Shown piece after piece: positions 34,693-49,200 of a stretch of 64,000 nucleotides of DNA; position 1 is the first letter of the stretch; the number at the start of each line of letters is the position of its first letter. This DNA comes from Amphirosellinia nigrospora (taxonomy: Eukaryota; Ascomycota; Sordariomycetes; Xylariales; Xylariaceae): the NCBI GenBank assembly GCA_004123355.1, contig SCHM01000004.1:7901017-7965016 (forward strand), written 5' to 3'. Below the pieces are notes generated by a model. The model was not told the origin of the DNA, made no database searches, and saw only the letters and a program-made list of their open reading frames with translations. The translations under genes were made by a program, and so were the position numbers.

Positions 34693-35326
34693 TATAGTTT
34701 TTTATTAAAAATTATTAAATAATAAATAATTTATATTTTTTTAAACGTAAAATATTAACCGATTAATTTTTAAAAATTTTTATTATAATTAATAATAATT
34801 TAAATATTTATTTATTAGTTTAAATTTATAAATATATAGTTTTAAAAAAATTTTAATTATAAATATAATAATAATATTAGTTTTATTATTTTTTAACGTA
34901 TATATTTAAATAAATATATTTTATTAAATAAAAATTAATATATATTATTAAAATAATTAATTAAAGCCCGAAATTTTTAATTAAGCAGAAAATATTTATT
35001 TTTTTTAAATTTATTTTTAAAAAATTTTTATAAAAAAATTTATTAATTATATAATTTATATTATAAATAAATTTAAACTAAAAACTATTTTATTTAATAT
35101 TATAAAAAACGTTTATAATATAAATTAATAGCTATATATATTTATTTTAAAACTATTATAATATTTTAATATTTTATTTTAAATTTATATTATTTAAATT
35201 TATAATTAAAATAAAATATTAACTAGTTTTAAAAAGCTTTTATAAATAATTTTATTTTAAAAACTATTTTTAAGCTTATTATTTAATAGTTTAAAAATTA
35301 TTTATATTATTAAAGTTTAGTTTAAT
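34693..35326. other. A+T block, no gene
   Basis: Degraded; no element recognised. Confidence 0.5.
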
Positions 35327-35574
35327 TATAATAAATATAATATAAATAAAGTTTAAACATTTAATTTATTTTATATTAAAAACTAATATTTTATTTAAAA
35401 AAAAAAAAACTTTTAATATTTTAACTATAATAATAAATATTTATAAGTATATATTTTTATACCTTTTAATATTATTATATTATATTATTTAGTTTAATAT
35501 TATTATATATTTTTTATAAAATAGCTATAATATAACTATAATTTAAATAAATAAGTTAAAACAATAAAGCTATA
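35327..35574 (+). repeat. Family Y repeat (candidate solo LTR, fossil)
   Basis: Matches 55,454-55,714 in the same orientation and 51,329-51,600 in reverse. Starts TATAATAAATATAATATAAA and ends near AAAGCTATA. Length 248-272 bp among copies. Confidence 0.6.
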
Positions 35575-35612
35575 ATAACTTTTTTTTAAAAAAGTTTAAT
35601 TTAAGTTTATTA

Positions 35613-36572
35613 ATGCTTAAGTTTTATAAAGGAGGTATAACTAAATAAAAAGAAGGTTTTTTTTATCGATAAAAAATTTTTTTATCCGGCTTTATATTTT
35701 AAATAAAAATTCTTTTATTTTAATTAAAAAGTACTTTATTATTTAAAGCTTTTTTTATTTTTTATATTTAACGTATAATCTAACATTTAAAGTTCTATGT
35801 TTTATATTTTTTATTTTTTATTTAATATTAATAATTTAGGCAACTTTTTAAAAAATATTTATTTATTTATTTATAACTATTTATATATTTTAATATTAAA
35901 AATAAATAAATCTAAAACTTATAACTTTATTATTATTAATTGCTAATTATTAATTAATTATTTAAGCTTTATTTAATTATTTTATTTAAAGTTTTATTTT
36001 ATTTATATTTATTTTTTTTAAAACTTTTTTAAAAACTTATTTAAACTTATTAATATTATTTTTAACTAAATCTATTTTTTTTAATAATAAATAATTTTAT
36101 TTGTTTTTAAATATAATTTACTAATAAATATTTATTTTTTTTTTATTTATTTATTATTTTTTTCGTATATTTTTCTTTATTTATAAATATTATTTATTTA
36201 TTTATAAACTTTAACCGCTAATTATATTTTTAGTTTTAACTATTTTACTATATATAATATTTATTTATTTATTATTGTTATTATTTTAAATATTATTTTT
36301 ATTAAATAATAATTTAATATTATATATATTAAACGTTATAATTAAATAATAGCTAAATAACTATATATTAATTAATAGTTTATTATATTTTATTTTTATT
36401 TATTTTTATTATATAATTTAATATAATTAATTATTTTATAGTTAGTTTTATAATATAAATATTTTAAAAACTAAAAAAAAAATTATTTATAAATAATTTT
36501 TTAAGTTATAAAGTTATATTTTATAACTAAAAATTTTTTTTTTCGAAAAAACTAACGTTTAATATTATAATT
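35613..36572 (+). repeat. Repeat family V, copy V2
   Basis: Left tip TGCTTAAGTTTTATAAAGGA then GGTATAACTAAA. Matches V1 (26,386-27,158) through to GAAAAAACTAACGTTTAATA, with about 190 bp extra inside. The longer copy is probably nearer the complete element. Confidence 0.65.
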
Positions 36573-36775
36573 ATATATCGTAAAAATATAACAAATAAAA
36601 CTATTAATAATAAGCCCGTTAAAATTAAATAAAATATAGTTTATATTAATAAAAACTATTATATAAAAGCTTTATATAATATTATTAAAAAATATATATA
36701 AATTATATAAAAGCTAAGCTATATTATAAATATTTTTATAATTATTAAATAGTTTTTTTTATTAATATTTTATAT
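36573..36775 (+). repeat. Family Z repeat, copy 1
   Basis: Matches 57,720-57,925. Landmarks: AAATAAAACTATTAATAATA and ATAAAATATAGTTTATATTA. About 200 bp. Confidence 0.55.
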
Positions 36776-37330
36776 AACTATTGTTATAAATATATTCTAA
36801 ATTAATAATTTTAATATTAGCTTATTAAATATAATAATAAACTAAGTTTTAAAAACTATTATTTTATTTTTAACTTTATATAAATATATAAACTAATAAA
36901 ATAATATAAATTATTTAAAATATTAGTTATTTATTAAGCTATTTTATTTAGCAAAAAATAGTTATTATTTTTTTTATATTTAAAAAAAGTTATTAAATAT
37001 ATATTATATTTAAAAACGTATAAAATATATTTATTTGCTACTATTAAATTTTATTATATATTTACTTAAATATTAAAAAATAAAAAAAAAATCGATTTTT
37101 AAAAAAAATAATATTTTTATATTTAATAAAAGCTTAAAAAAAAAATATAAATAAAAATATAATTTTATTATATAAATAATATATAAAAAAATTACTATAA
37201 AAAAACTAAATATTATTTATTAATTATTATTTTATTAAAATATATTTATTATTATAACGAAAAAATCGAACAAATTTTATAGTTTACTTATAAAATAATA
37301 AATAGCTTTAATATATATTATTACTATCGA
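36776..37330. other. A+T block, no gene
   Basis: Degraded; no element recognised. Confidence 0.5.
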
Positions 37331-37525
37331 TAAAACGGGCAAATATTATTAATATAATTATATAAGAAAAAAAGCTACTATAAATTAAAATAAAACAATA
37401 AAGCGCGTTAAAAACAACTTGTTTAAAAAAACTACGCTAATATAGCTAATAACTTTAACTTATTAAAGTATACTTATAAATCCTAAAAACTTAAGCTTTT
37501 TTGCCCTTAATTAAAGGCCTTTTAG
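37331..37525 (+). repeat. Family X right-end fragment, diverged
   Basis: Resembles 8,250-8,395: AATATAGCTAATAACTTTAA, CTTAAGCTTTTTTGCCC, TTAATTAAAGGCCTTTTAG. Less A+T-biased than the other copies. Confidence 0.5.
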
Positions 37526-39383
37526 TATATATAAAGCTTTAAAACTATAAGTTTATTTTTTTATATATAAAAAATTAAATAATAAATTTTTAAAAGTAAT
37601 ATTTTTAAACTAAAATATTTTTTTAGTTTTTAATAACTATAAAATTTATAAAGCTTTTTATATTTTTATTATATTATTAACTATTTAAATAATAATTATA
37701 TAATAATTATATTATTTAATATATTTTATCAGCTATTATATAACTTTTATATATTTTTTTATTTTTTATATGTTTATTTTTTATAAAATAGCTTTATTAT
37801 TATTTTATTTTATTATAAATTTTTTTTTGTAGCTTTTAATTATTTATTTAATTATAATAGCGGATTTATTGTTTTTAAGTTCGTTTTATAATATTTTTTT
37901 AGTTTTTTTAAAATTTTTTAAATTTATAGCTAAATATTATTTATTATTATATTTTTAGTTTTTTTATATTATTTTATATATAGTTTATAATAATAAATAT
38001 AAAAATAATATATTTTTAATTTTTTTTTTTTTTAAAACTAAAATTTATTATTTTATTTTTATTGTTTATATTTTTAGCTTAACAAAAATTATTTAAATAT
38101 TTATATAAACAATTAATATAAAACTATTTGTTTTTATATTAGTTATTAAATAGTTATAGCTAAAAAATATTAAAGTTATTTAGTTATATTTTTTAATTTT
38201 ATAATAATTTTTCGTTATAAAATAATTTAGCTTATTATTAAAACAATTAGTTTTTTTTTTTTTTATATAATATATAAATATAGTTTTTTATAATAAAATT
38301 AAAGTTTTTTTTATATTTATTAGCTTAAATAACTATTTTTTATTATGTTTTTATATGTTTTATTTAATAATTTCGACGTATTTTTATATATTTATATAAA
38401 TATTTAACTTTTTTTAGTTTAATTTTTTTTAATTAAATATTATTTTTATTAATTAGTTTATATAAACTTTTTTAGCGTTAAATTATTAAAAAACTTATAA
38501 AATAAAAATATTTATATTATATTTAAAATAAATAACGTTTTTAATTAATTTTTTTAAAAATAAGTTATAAAAAACCGTAGTTTTTAGTTTATTTATTAAT
38601 ATATAATTTTAATTTATTTAATAGTTTATTTATATTTAATAAAAAAAAATTTAGTTTTATTTTATATATTTTAAAAAGTTTATTTATAAAATTAACTATA
38701 AATTATAATTTTTAATTATTTATAAATAATTTTAATTATTTAAAAACTTAGTAAAAATTTTAATAATATATTTTAGCTATTTTTTTAATAGCAATTTTAT
38801 TTTATATATATATTATTTAAAAAGTTTTAATTAATCGATTAATAATATAAAAAGTTATATTATTTTTATATTTATTTTTAAAAAAACTTTTAAAATCGAT
38901 ATTAATATATTATTAAAAATATTTTAAAAGTTTTAATAATATTAACTTTTTAAAAGTTTTATTATATAATATTTTAAATAATTAATAATAATAATTAATA
39001 ATATAAAGTTTAATATTATTATAGTTTTAACTATTAATATTTTATAATATTATATAATATTTTATTTTTATTTAAATATATTATTATTAATTAATTATAT
39101 ATTTTTTTAATAATATATTTTTAAATTATTAGTTTTTAAAACTATAAGTTTTTTTTATATAAAAATAAATTATTTAATATTATTTAGTTAAAATATATAT
39201 TAATATAAACTTAAAGCTAATATTTATTAAAACTAATATTTATATTTAATAATTAAAATAACGTTAATTAATATTTTTTAATAATAATATAGTTTAAAAT
39301 TTTTAAAAATATAAACTATTATATTTTTTAATAATTATAAGCTTTTAATAAACTTAAATATAATTATTATTATTATTTATTTT
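37526..39383. other. A+T block, no gene
   Basis: Degraded; no element recognised. Confidence 0.5.
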
Positions 39384-39735
39384 ATATTTATTTTTATATT
39401 TTTATATTTTATATTTTTATATTTTTATATTTTTATATTTTTATTTTTATATTTTTATATTTTTATATTTTTATATTTTTATATTTTTATATTTTATATT
39501 TTTATATTTTTATTTTTATATTTTTATATTTTTATATTTTATATTTTTATATTTTATATTTTATATTTTTATATTTTATATTTTTATATTTTTATATTTT
39601 TATATTTTTATATTTTTATTTTTTATTTTTATATTTTTATATTTTATATTTTATATTTTATTTTTATATTTTTATATTTTATATTTTTATATTTTATATT
39701 TTTATATTTTTATATTTTTATATTTTATTTTTTAT
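39384..39735. repeat. A+T minisatellite, (TATTTTTA)n-like
   Basis: About 350 bp of tandem 8-bp ATATTTTT units, with some units lacking one or two bases. The unit phase drifts across the array, as replication slippage would leave. Confidence 0.85.
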
Positions 39736-39929
39736 AAAGTTAAAATAAAATATTAATTATAATATTTTTAATTTTAACTAATAAATAATTATAAAATTAT
39801 ATTATATAATTAATTTAATTTATTTCGTTTATTTTAAGCTTAAAACTTTTTTTATATTAAAATATTTTAATATAATATAATTAATAATTATAATAAAAAG
39901 TTTTTATTTTTAAAGTTTTATAAGCTTAG
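39736..39929. other. A+T spacer
   Basis: Degraded; ends in CTTAG, the left copy of the apparent target duplication of the next element. Confidence 0.5.
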
Positions 39930-40149
39930 TGACATAGTTACGTACGGGGGCACTAGCCATTACGTGGCTAGTGGAGCCCTAAGGCTGTGGCTCGTGGGCA
40001 GGGGCCCACGTGACCCCACGTGACCCCACGTGGGACCACCTGTGTAGATAGATCCGTGGCAGTGGCCTACGGCCACTACGACCACCATTGACTTATACAT
40101 GACCACACAATATGACATAGATTCTAGTACCCTCTAGAATCTTGTGTCA
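39930..40149. mobile_element. Unmutated 220-bp TG...CA element (candidate solo LTR or MITE)
   Basis: A balanced-composition island in an A+T desert. It starts TGACATAG and ends TTGTGTCA (TG...CA with a short inverted tip), and is flanked by an exact 5-bp direct repeat CTTAG (39,925-39,929 and 40,150-40,154). A 5-bp duplication with TG...CA is typical of a solo LTR. TTA can also be read as a 3-bp duplication around GTGACA...TGTCAC, which would suit a Harbinger-type MITE. Inside: hairpin arms CACTAGCCA/TGGCTAGTG, AGTGGCC/GGCCACT and GATTCTAG/CTAGAATC, and three CACGTG palindromes in a row 10 bp apart. The exact duplication and intact composition suggest a young insertion, too short or too low in copy for RIP. 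Confidence 0.7.
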
Positions 40150-40154
40150 CTTAG

Positions 40155-40791
40155 TTTTTTAATATAAAAAGTTTTTAATTATTATTATATAGTTTTTTAT
40201 TAAATATATTATAATTTAATTTTTTATTTTATAACGTTTTTAAATAAAAAGCTATTAATTTTTAAAAGTTATTAAGTTTGTTATATTATAATAATATTTT
40301 ATAATAATATTATTTAATAAATTAGTTTTTATTTAAGTTTTAAATTTATAAAAAAATATTAAAAAATAAAAATAAAATTAGCGCTTTTTTTAATATATTA
40401 AAAACTTATTAATATTTTTTATTTATATTAAGTTTGTTTTTATAGTTAATTTATTTAATAGTTTAACGATTTATTTATATTTTTTAATAAAAAATTTATA
40501 AAATTATAAAATTTAAAAAAAATTAAACTTTTTTTAATATAGTTTTATTATTTTTAATTAATAGTTATTAATATTAAATAATTTCGATTTTATTTTAGTT
40601 AATTTTAATATTTATAATATTTATAATAAAACTTAAAAATTTTATTTAAATAATTAAAAATTCGTATTTTTTTTAAATTAGTTTATAATTTAGTTTTTAA
40701 AAATAAATTAATATTTTATTTATATATTTTATTTTACTTTATTATTAAAATAAATTAAAAAATTATTAATATATATTATATTAATAAAAAA
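40155..40791. other. A+T block, no gene
   Basis: Degraded; no element recognised. Confidence 0.5.
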
Positions 40792-40985
40792 ATTATAAGT
40801 TATAAAATAAAGCTTGATTAAAAAAAAGAATTTATTATTAAATCCACTGCGTGGATTTAATAATAAATTCTTTAACTAGTAGTATGCCAGCTGTTTATCT
40901 AAATACAAGTGTTGCTAAGTAGCTTCTCCTTACGCTCCGCGCAAAGAAGCCACTAGCAATATAAACCCCTTAGGGGCTCTATTAA
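40792..40985. mobile_element. Small structured MITE-like repeat, copy S2
   Basis: Same element as 2,481-2,674, direct orientation. The central hairpin is perfect here (TTATTATTAAATCCAC and its complement around TGC). The second inverted repeat joins TTGCTAAGTAGCTTCT with AGAAGCCACTAGCAA, and CCCCTTAGGGG is at the right. This copy differs from S1 mainly by transitions. Confidence 0.6.
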
Positions 40986-42570
40986 TTAAAAATATTTAAA
41001 TATTTTTTAATTATTATTAATTAAACATTAAAATATAAATAAACTATTAATAAATTTAAATAATAATATATTAAACTAATAAATATTATATTAAATATAA
41101 AAAGCTATTAATTATTTATTATTTTTAATAATATATATAATAAAAAGCTTAATATTTATTAATTTTAATATAAATTTTAGTTTTAATTAATTAAAATAAT
41201 ATTTTTTTTATTAATAAAAAAAATTAATTTTTTTAAATTATATTATTTAATTTTTAATAATTTATATAAAATTATAATAATTTATTGTTTTTATAATAAA
41301 TAATATAAACGTAGTTTATATAATTTATTAGCTTTATAAAGTTTTTAATTAAGTTTTTTATATATATTTTAATATATTTTAATTTTATTTAATAATATTT
41401 TATATAATATATATTATAGTTTAAAAATTTTAGTTTTTTTTAATAATAATTTTATAGTTTATTTTAGTTATTAAAAAAAAGTTTATTTAAAGCTATTTTA
41501 TTAAATATATTTAAATAATAAGTTTTTTATATAATTTTGTTTTATTTTTAAATAATAATTTTTTTTTTAATCGATTATTTTTTTTAATTTTATATAAAAT
41601 ATAATATTATACTTTATTATATTATTTTAGCGTAAAATTACTGTAAAAATAAATATATTAATAATAATAATTTATAGTAGCTTTTATTTATATTAATTTA
41701 TAACGTTTTTTTATAATATATAGTTTATATTTGTTTTTAATAACTTTTTTAATTAATTTATTTATAATTTTTATATAAAATAAGTTTTATATAAATAATT
41801 TATAATTATTTTTATTTAAAGTGTTTATTATATAATTAATTTTTTATTATATACGGTTATTTTTTAAATTAAAATTAGCTTATAAAAATTATAAAATCGT
41901 AATAAATATTTAAAATAATAAATTTTTAATAAAAACTTTTTAAATGTTTTTAGCTTTTTGTTTTAATTTTATAATTTATTATATAATTATATTATTATTT
42001 TAAATATAAATTTTATATATTTTTTTAGCTTTTTAATTTTTAAAAATATATTTATAATAAATTTTTATTTTATTTTATTAGTTTATAAAATATATTTTAA
42101 GTTTATTTTAATAGTTAATAATAATAGTTATAATTTTAAAATAATATTAGTAACTTTTTATATAATATTTTTAATTTAAATAATTATATAATAATATTTA
42201 TTTTTAAGCTTTATTATTTATTTTTAACAATTTATATTTTATTAATAATTAAAGTTTTAAATTAAGCTTTTTATTTTTTTTAATATATTTTTAAAATAAT
42301 ATTTAAGCTTTTAATTAAAAAAAATAATAATTTTTTTCGGCGGCTATTTATTATTATATTATAATAATTAAAAAACTTTTTTTTAATAATTATATTATAT
42401 TTTATATTTATTATTAAAAATAATATTAAATATAATATATTTTTAAACTTAAAAATATAATTAAAAAACTAAGTTTATAATTTAAATTATTTTTTTATTA
42501 TATTTAATAATTATATTAAACTTAAATTTTATTATTTTTTTTAGCTTTAAATATTTTATAATATTTTAAT
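40986..42570. other. A+T block, no gene
   Basis: Degraded; no element recognised. Confidence 0.5.
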
Positions 42571-42735
42571 TTTATAAAAAAATATAATTAAATAAAAAAA
42601 AAGTTTTTTTATTAATAAAATTTTTTTTATTTTTATATTTTAAATAAAGAAATTTTTATTTAAATTAAAAACTTTTTTATTTTTATTTATTATTATATAT
42701 TTAGTTTTTAATATTTATTTTTTATTATATAAACT
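42571..42735 (+). repeat. Family X left-end fragment
   Basis: AAAAGTTTTTTTATTAATAA and the following motif match 6,525-6,680; the extreme tip is too mutated to place. Confidence 0.45.
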
Positions 42736-42737
42736 AA

Positions 42738-42978
42738 AAGCTTTTTAATTTAAAAGCAAAAATGCTTAAATTTTTAAAAACTATATATTTAAATTAATAA
42801 ATAAATTATAATTATTAATTATACTAGTTTATTTTTTTTAATAAATTATATAATATAAAACTTATTATTTATTTTAATTTATTAATTATAATATTTATTT
42901 TATTATATAATTATATAATTATATTATAAAAATATTCGGTTATTTAATTAATATAATAATAAATTTATTTATAAATAT
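42738..42978 (-). repeat. Family X copy X3, right-end part, left of the LTR insertion
   Basis: Reverse match to X1 8,170-8,395 (AAAAGCTTTTTAATTTAAAA ... AATATTCGGTTATTTAATTA). It stops where fossil B begins and resumes at 50,318. Confidence 0.65.
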
Positions 42979-43251
42979 TATTATAATTATAATATTATTT
43001 ACATATAAAATTAATATATTAATATTAACTATGTACGATAGCTAATTATTAACTATAATATTAGCTATTTATATAATAAAATCGGGCTAGTATGTCCGCC
43101 CGATTTAGTTATATAATATATTATAGCAAAATTTTTTTATATAAAAAATTCTTCGTATAAAAGCCTAGCTTTTATATAAATAGTTAAAAAAATAATATAT
43201 ATAAATATTTATTTTATTTTTATTATATAATATTATATTTTTAGTTATTTA
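42979..43251. repeat. Left LTR of fossil B
   Basis: Matches 50,037-50,317 directly and 7,064-7,344 in reverse. Landmarks: AAATCGGGCTAGTATG and AAAGCCTAGCTTTTATATAA. Confidence 0.75.
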
Positions 43252-46200
43252 ATATTAATTAATATTTTTAGCTAAAAAATATAAATTAATAAAATAAAAA
43301 TAAAATTTAAACTTAGTTATATAAGCCGCGTTTTTTATATTATATTTAGTTTTTTTAATATTATATTAATAAAAAAAAAAATTAATTATTTTAATATATT
43401 TTAATATTATATTTTTATAAAAGTTTAATTAATAATATATAATTATATTTTTTAATTATTATTATATAAATTACGTAAAAGTTTATAATATAACTTAATA
43501 ATTTTTTCGTTTATAATATTTTTAAATATAATAAAAAATAATAATTAATTATATAATAGCTAATATAAATAAATATAAAAACGTTATATTTTAAAAAAAC
43601 AGCTAAAATAATTTTTTATTTTTTAGCTAATATTTTATATAATAATATAGCTAAAAAAATTGCTTAAAAAACTAATATATTTTTAAATTTTATATAAAAA
43701 CTATTAACTTCTATATATATAAAATATTTTATAAAACTTTAAAATAATTATTATAAAATAAATTAATATATAAATAGTATTTTATATATAAAATATAATT
43801 ATATTTTATATAATTTAAAAAACTTTTAAAAAATATTAATAAAAAACTTTAAAATAATAAAACTTAAAATATTTAATAAAATTAATATTTAAATTATTAA
43901 AAAATTTATAATATTTTTATATAAAAAATATTTTAAATTAAAAACCTATAAAATAATTAAAAAAAAACTATATTTATAATTTATAAAAATAAATATATTT
44001 TAGCATATAAATTTTAAATTTTTATATAATTGTTTTAAATAATATTTATATTTTTATATTAAATTAATAATTTTAAAGTTAGTAAAGTTTTTTTATATAA
44101 TAAAATAATTTTATAATTTTTTTTTTTAAATAAAAAAATAAACAAAAAAAAAATAAAAAAATAAATAAAAAAATAGCTATAAAATAACTTATATATAAAT
44201 AAAAGCTAGCTTTTTAACTTTAAATAATAAAATATTATATAAAAATAAAATATTAAAAGCAAAATTTTAAAAATTTTTTATAACTATTAAATATTATTTA
44301 TTATTTATTTTAATCGATAATTTATTTTTTATACGAGCAAAAAATATATTATATTTTTAATATATAATAAAATATTTAATTTTTTAAAATCTTTTTTAAA
44401 CTTTAAAATAATTTATTTATTATATAATATTAAATATAAAATATTTTTATTTAAGATTTAAATTTTTTTACGTATAATATTTAAAATAAAATTATTTTAT
44501 TTATAAAATATTAGATTTTTTAAAAATTTAATAAAAAAAAAAACTACTTTAAAAATATATAATTTATTTTATAATAAAATATAATAATTTATTAATTATT
44601 ATTATAAGCTTAAAATTATAAAAAATTAGTTTTATATTATATTTTTTATAATATTAACTAATTATATAAAAAATTATTATATTATATATTAGTTTTAATT
44701 ATATATAAAAAAAATATATAATATTATAAATATATTTTAATATAATTATAAACTATAACTAATATTAAACTATTTAAACTAATATTTTTTTATAAATATA
44801 TAAATAAAAAAAAAACTTATTTTTATATAAAATATTAAAAATTATAATTAATAAGCTATTTAAAGCTTAAAAAATATTTAAAATAAAATATTTAAAAAAA
44901 TTTATTTAAATATAATTATATACGCGTATATAAAAATATTTTAGAATTTAAAATAATATTTATTTTTTAAAAACTTACGTACGAAAGATTTTTTTTAGAT
45001 TTTATTTATATTTTTAAATTAAAAAAAACTTAATAATTTAATATTTTATATAAAAATAAAAAATTCGTACTATATAAATTAATAATATAATTAATTAATT
45101 ATTATTTTATATAATATAAAAATATTATATAATATTTTAAAAATTTTAAAATAATATATTAGCTAAAATTATATAAATATTTATTTTTAAAAAACTTACG
45201 TACGAATAAAAAATATTTTATTTACTAAAAAAAATACTAATTAACTAATTATATTTTTTAAAAAAAGTTTTATATAAAAATTAATATTTTAATACGTATA
45301 AATAATATTTAAAAATAAACTAACTCCCGAAAAATTTTTAATTTATTTAACTAAATATAAAACTATTTAAATATTATAATAAAAAAAAAAAAAATTTAAA
45401 TATATAAAATAAAAACGTTATATAATATATTATAAATAATATTTATATATTATATAATAAAAAAATATTTAATTAATATTAAACTAATTATTTAATTTAT
45501 TTATATTTAATAATTAATATTATTAAAATATTAAAATATTATTTAAAATATAAAAATTTTAAAATTTTTATTATAAAAAATATAAATAAAAGCTTATATA
45601 TAAAAAACTTAAAAGCTAAAATTATTTAAACTTTTAAAATAGCTAAAATAAACTTTAATAAAATATATAATAATTTCGGTTAATATAATAAAATTAATAA
45701 TTAAATTAGCTATATAATATTTTATATTTTAAATATTTTTATTTTTTTTATTTTTTTTAAAAAATATAAACCGTATAAAAATATATTTCGATAATATAAA
45801 AATATTATCGTATAAAAATAAAAATAATATTTTTATTATTATAAATAAAATTATTTATTTTTTATATTAGTTTATATAAAATAGTTAATTATTTTATAAA
45901 ACTAAACTATATTATTTATATAAACGATTTAAATATTTTTATATAAAAAATTATATAAAATATTATTTTGCGCAAAATATAAAATCGAATAATTTATTTT
46001 AAAAAATCCAAAATTCTATTATTATTATTAAATATATAATAAATTTTATAGCAATTTAAATTTATAATTAAAAATAACTATAAATTTAACTATAAAATAA
46101 TTATAAATATTATATAAATAAATAATTAAAATATATTATATATTATTAATATTATATATTATTTTAAATAATAATTTTTTTAAAATTAATATTTATATAA

Positions 46201-49200
46201 AACGTATAAAAATATTATATAAATATTAAATTAATATTTATTAAAAATCTTTTAATAATATTATATATAATTTTAGGATAAATTTTTTAATAAATAAATT
46301 TAAAAAATATATAAAATAACTAACGTATAATATTATAAAATATTTATTAAATATACTAAATAATAAATAAATAAAATAAATATATATAACTATTTAAATA
46401 TATATATATATTTTTCGGAAAAAAATTAATATATATATAAATAATAAATTAATTTTATAAATAATAATAAAATATTAAATAATATTGCTAAACTTAATAA
46501 TTTTATATTAATTTTTTTATTTTTAGAACTTATTTTTATATTAATAAAAATCTTTTTTATTTTTTTTATTATATAAAAATAATAGCTATTTAAAAAATAA
46601 TAAAAATTTATAAAAACTATATAAAAGTTAAAATTAGTCGTATAATTAATAAATAAAATAAACTATTTTATATAATATATTTTATTTTTTTTTAAAATAA
46701 AATTTTAATATAAAAAAAAAATAATAAAAAAAAAATAAAATAAAAAATAAAAAAATCGAAAAAATTAATATAATTATAGCTTTAATTAATAAACTAATAT
46801 ATTTTTAATATATATAAATTAAACTATATTATTATATAAAAAATATTTAAATAAATAATTTAAACTAAAATAATATATAATTTATATAATTAATAATTAT
46901 TAAAAAAAATATAGCCGGCTAAAAAAAAAAACTTAGTTTTATTATTATATAATGTTTAAATATATTATTATATAATATTTAAATATTATAAACTTTTTTA
47001 ATAAAAAAAAAAACAAGCTTTTAAATTAATAATTAAATTATATATAAATAAAATTATTATAATTTTTAATAAACCGTTTAAAAAATTAAACATAATAAAA
47101 ATTAATAAATTTATTATATAAAACGTTTTTAAATTTATTATATATAACTTAAATATTTATAAAAAAAAGCATATTTTTAAATTTTGCTTTATATAAAAAA
47201 TTAAAAAAAAACTATAAAACTATATAAAAATCTAAATTTATTATATAAAAATATAATAATATTAAAAAAATACCGTTTTAATTTAATTACTAATGATTTA
47301 AAAATAAACTAATAATTAATTTTAATATTTAGTTTTATTTTTATATAAAACTTTAAAATTTCGTATAAACTTAAAAATATTATTTAAGCTTATATTTAAT
47401 TAAAAAATAAACTATTATATAATATTTATATTTGTTTATTTTTAAAGCTAAAAAAAAATATTTTTTAAAAACTATTTTATATATTATATAACTTTTATAT
47501 AGTTTAGCCGAATTTAAATTATATTAATTTAAAATATATTACTAATATTATTAAAAAAACTTAAAATATAAATATTTATATATAATTTATATTTATTAAT
47601 TATATATAATAATTTAAATATTTTTAAAATAACTAAAATATAAACAAATAATACGTTAAATTTTATTATGCTAAATTTTTATTGCGCGAAAAAAAAAAAC
47701 TTAAATAAATAAAACTTCGTACGAAGTTTAAAAAAACTTTATTTTTTAAACATTTATTCGAATTTAATAGTAAAAAATTTTTTTTATAAATAAAATATTA
47801 TAATAATTTAAAAAACTAAACTAAAAATTTAGCTAAAATTAACTTTCGTATAAAAAAATTCGCTTAAGCTTATATTTTTTAATAAATTAAAAAAATATAT
47901 ATTAATAATATATATTAATTTAAAACTATATATAATTTATTATTATAGTTTAAATTATTAAGCTATAATTATATAATATTAAAATATTAAATAAATAAAT
48001 TAAATAGTAAAAAAATAATTTATCGAAAAAACTTATATTTATTTTTTTCGATTTTTATTATATAAAGTTTTTTATTTTTATAAATAAATTATTCGTAAAT
48101 AATATAAATATAACTTTATAGTTTAAATTTATTATTATATTTATAATTAAAACTTATATAAAAAATATAGCAAACTTAAACTTTAAAATCGAAAATAATA
48201 TTATATATTAAAATTTAAACAAATATAAAAAAATTATATAAAATATTTTAACTAGCGAACTATATAATATAGTTAGCAATTTTAATAATATTATTATTTT
48301 TATATAATATTTTAAAAATTATAAAAATATTTAACTTATTTTTAATATTTATTATTTTATATTTAAATTTTAAATTATTATATGACTATTTAATTAAACT
48401 AAAAATAACTTAAAAAAAAAAATTAATAATAAATATTATATTTTTTTAAAAATTGTATGAAAAAAAAAAATTTTTTAAAATATAATAAATTAATAATAAA
48501 AATAATTTAACTAATATATTTATTAAATATATATTAAACTAAATATTAAAAACTTTAGTTTTTATAAATAAACTATTTATATAAATTAAAATATTTATTA
48601 AAAAACTATAAAAATACGCTTATATAATAAATAATAATTAAATATATATAAAAATAATATATTATATATAAATATTTAAAAAAATAAACATTATATATAA
48701 ATAAAAAAAGTTAGAAAATTATAGCAAAAATAATAATTAAAATTTATATCCTGAAAACAATATGTATAATTAATTCTTTATTTTTTTTTCCTTTTTTTAA
48801 AACCTAAACTATATATAAAAAATAATAAATATTATATAATCGCTATATATAAACGTTATAAACGTTACTTTAAAAATTTAATATTATATATATATTAATT
48901 AAATAAAATATTTTAATAGTTAATATAACTACTATATAAACTATTTTAATATAAAATAATAATTTAGTTATAATTTTAAATAAAAATTATATAAAAATAT
49001 TTTTTTTAATATATAAATTTCGCTTATATATTAGCGAAAACAATAATTAATAATATTTAAAAAATAATATTATATAAAAAGCAAAAACGATTATATTTTT
49101 TTGTTTTATTATATAATAAAATAAATTAGTTAAAATATATATTAAAATTATTCGTATAAAATAAATAAATAAAAATATATATATATTTATATATATATAT

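Noticed and set aside
39384-39735. CRISPR array or centromeric satellite
   Set aside because: No spacers, 8-bp unit, short length; ordinary A+T slippage repeat.
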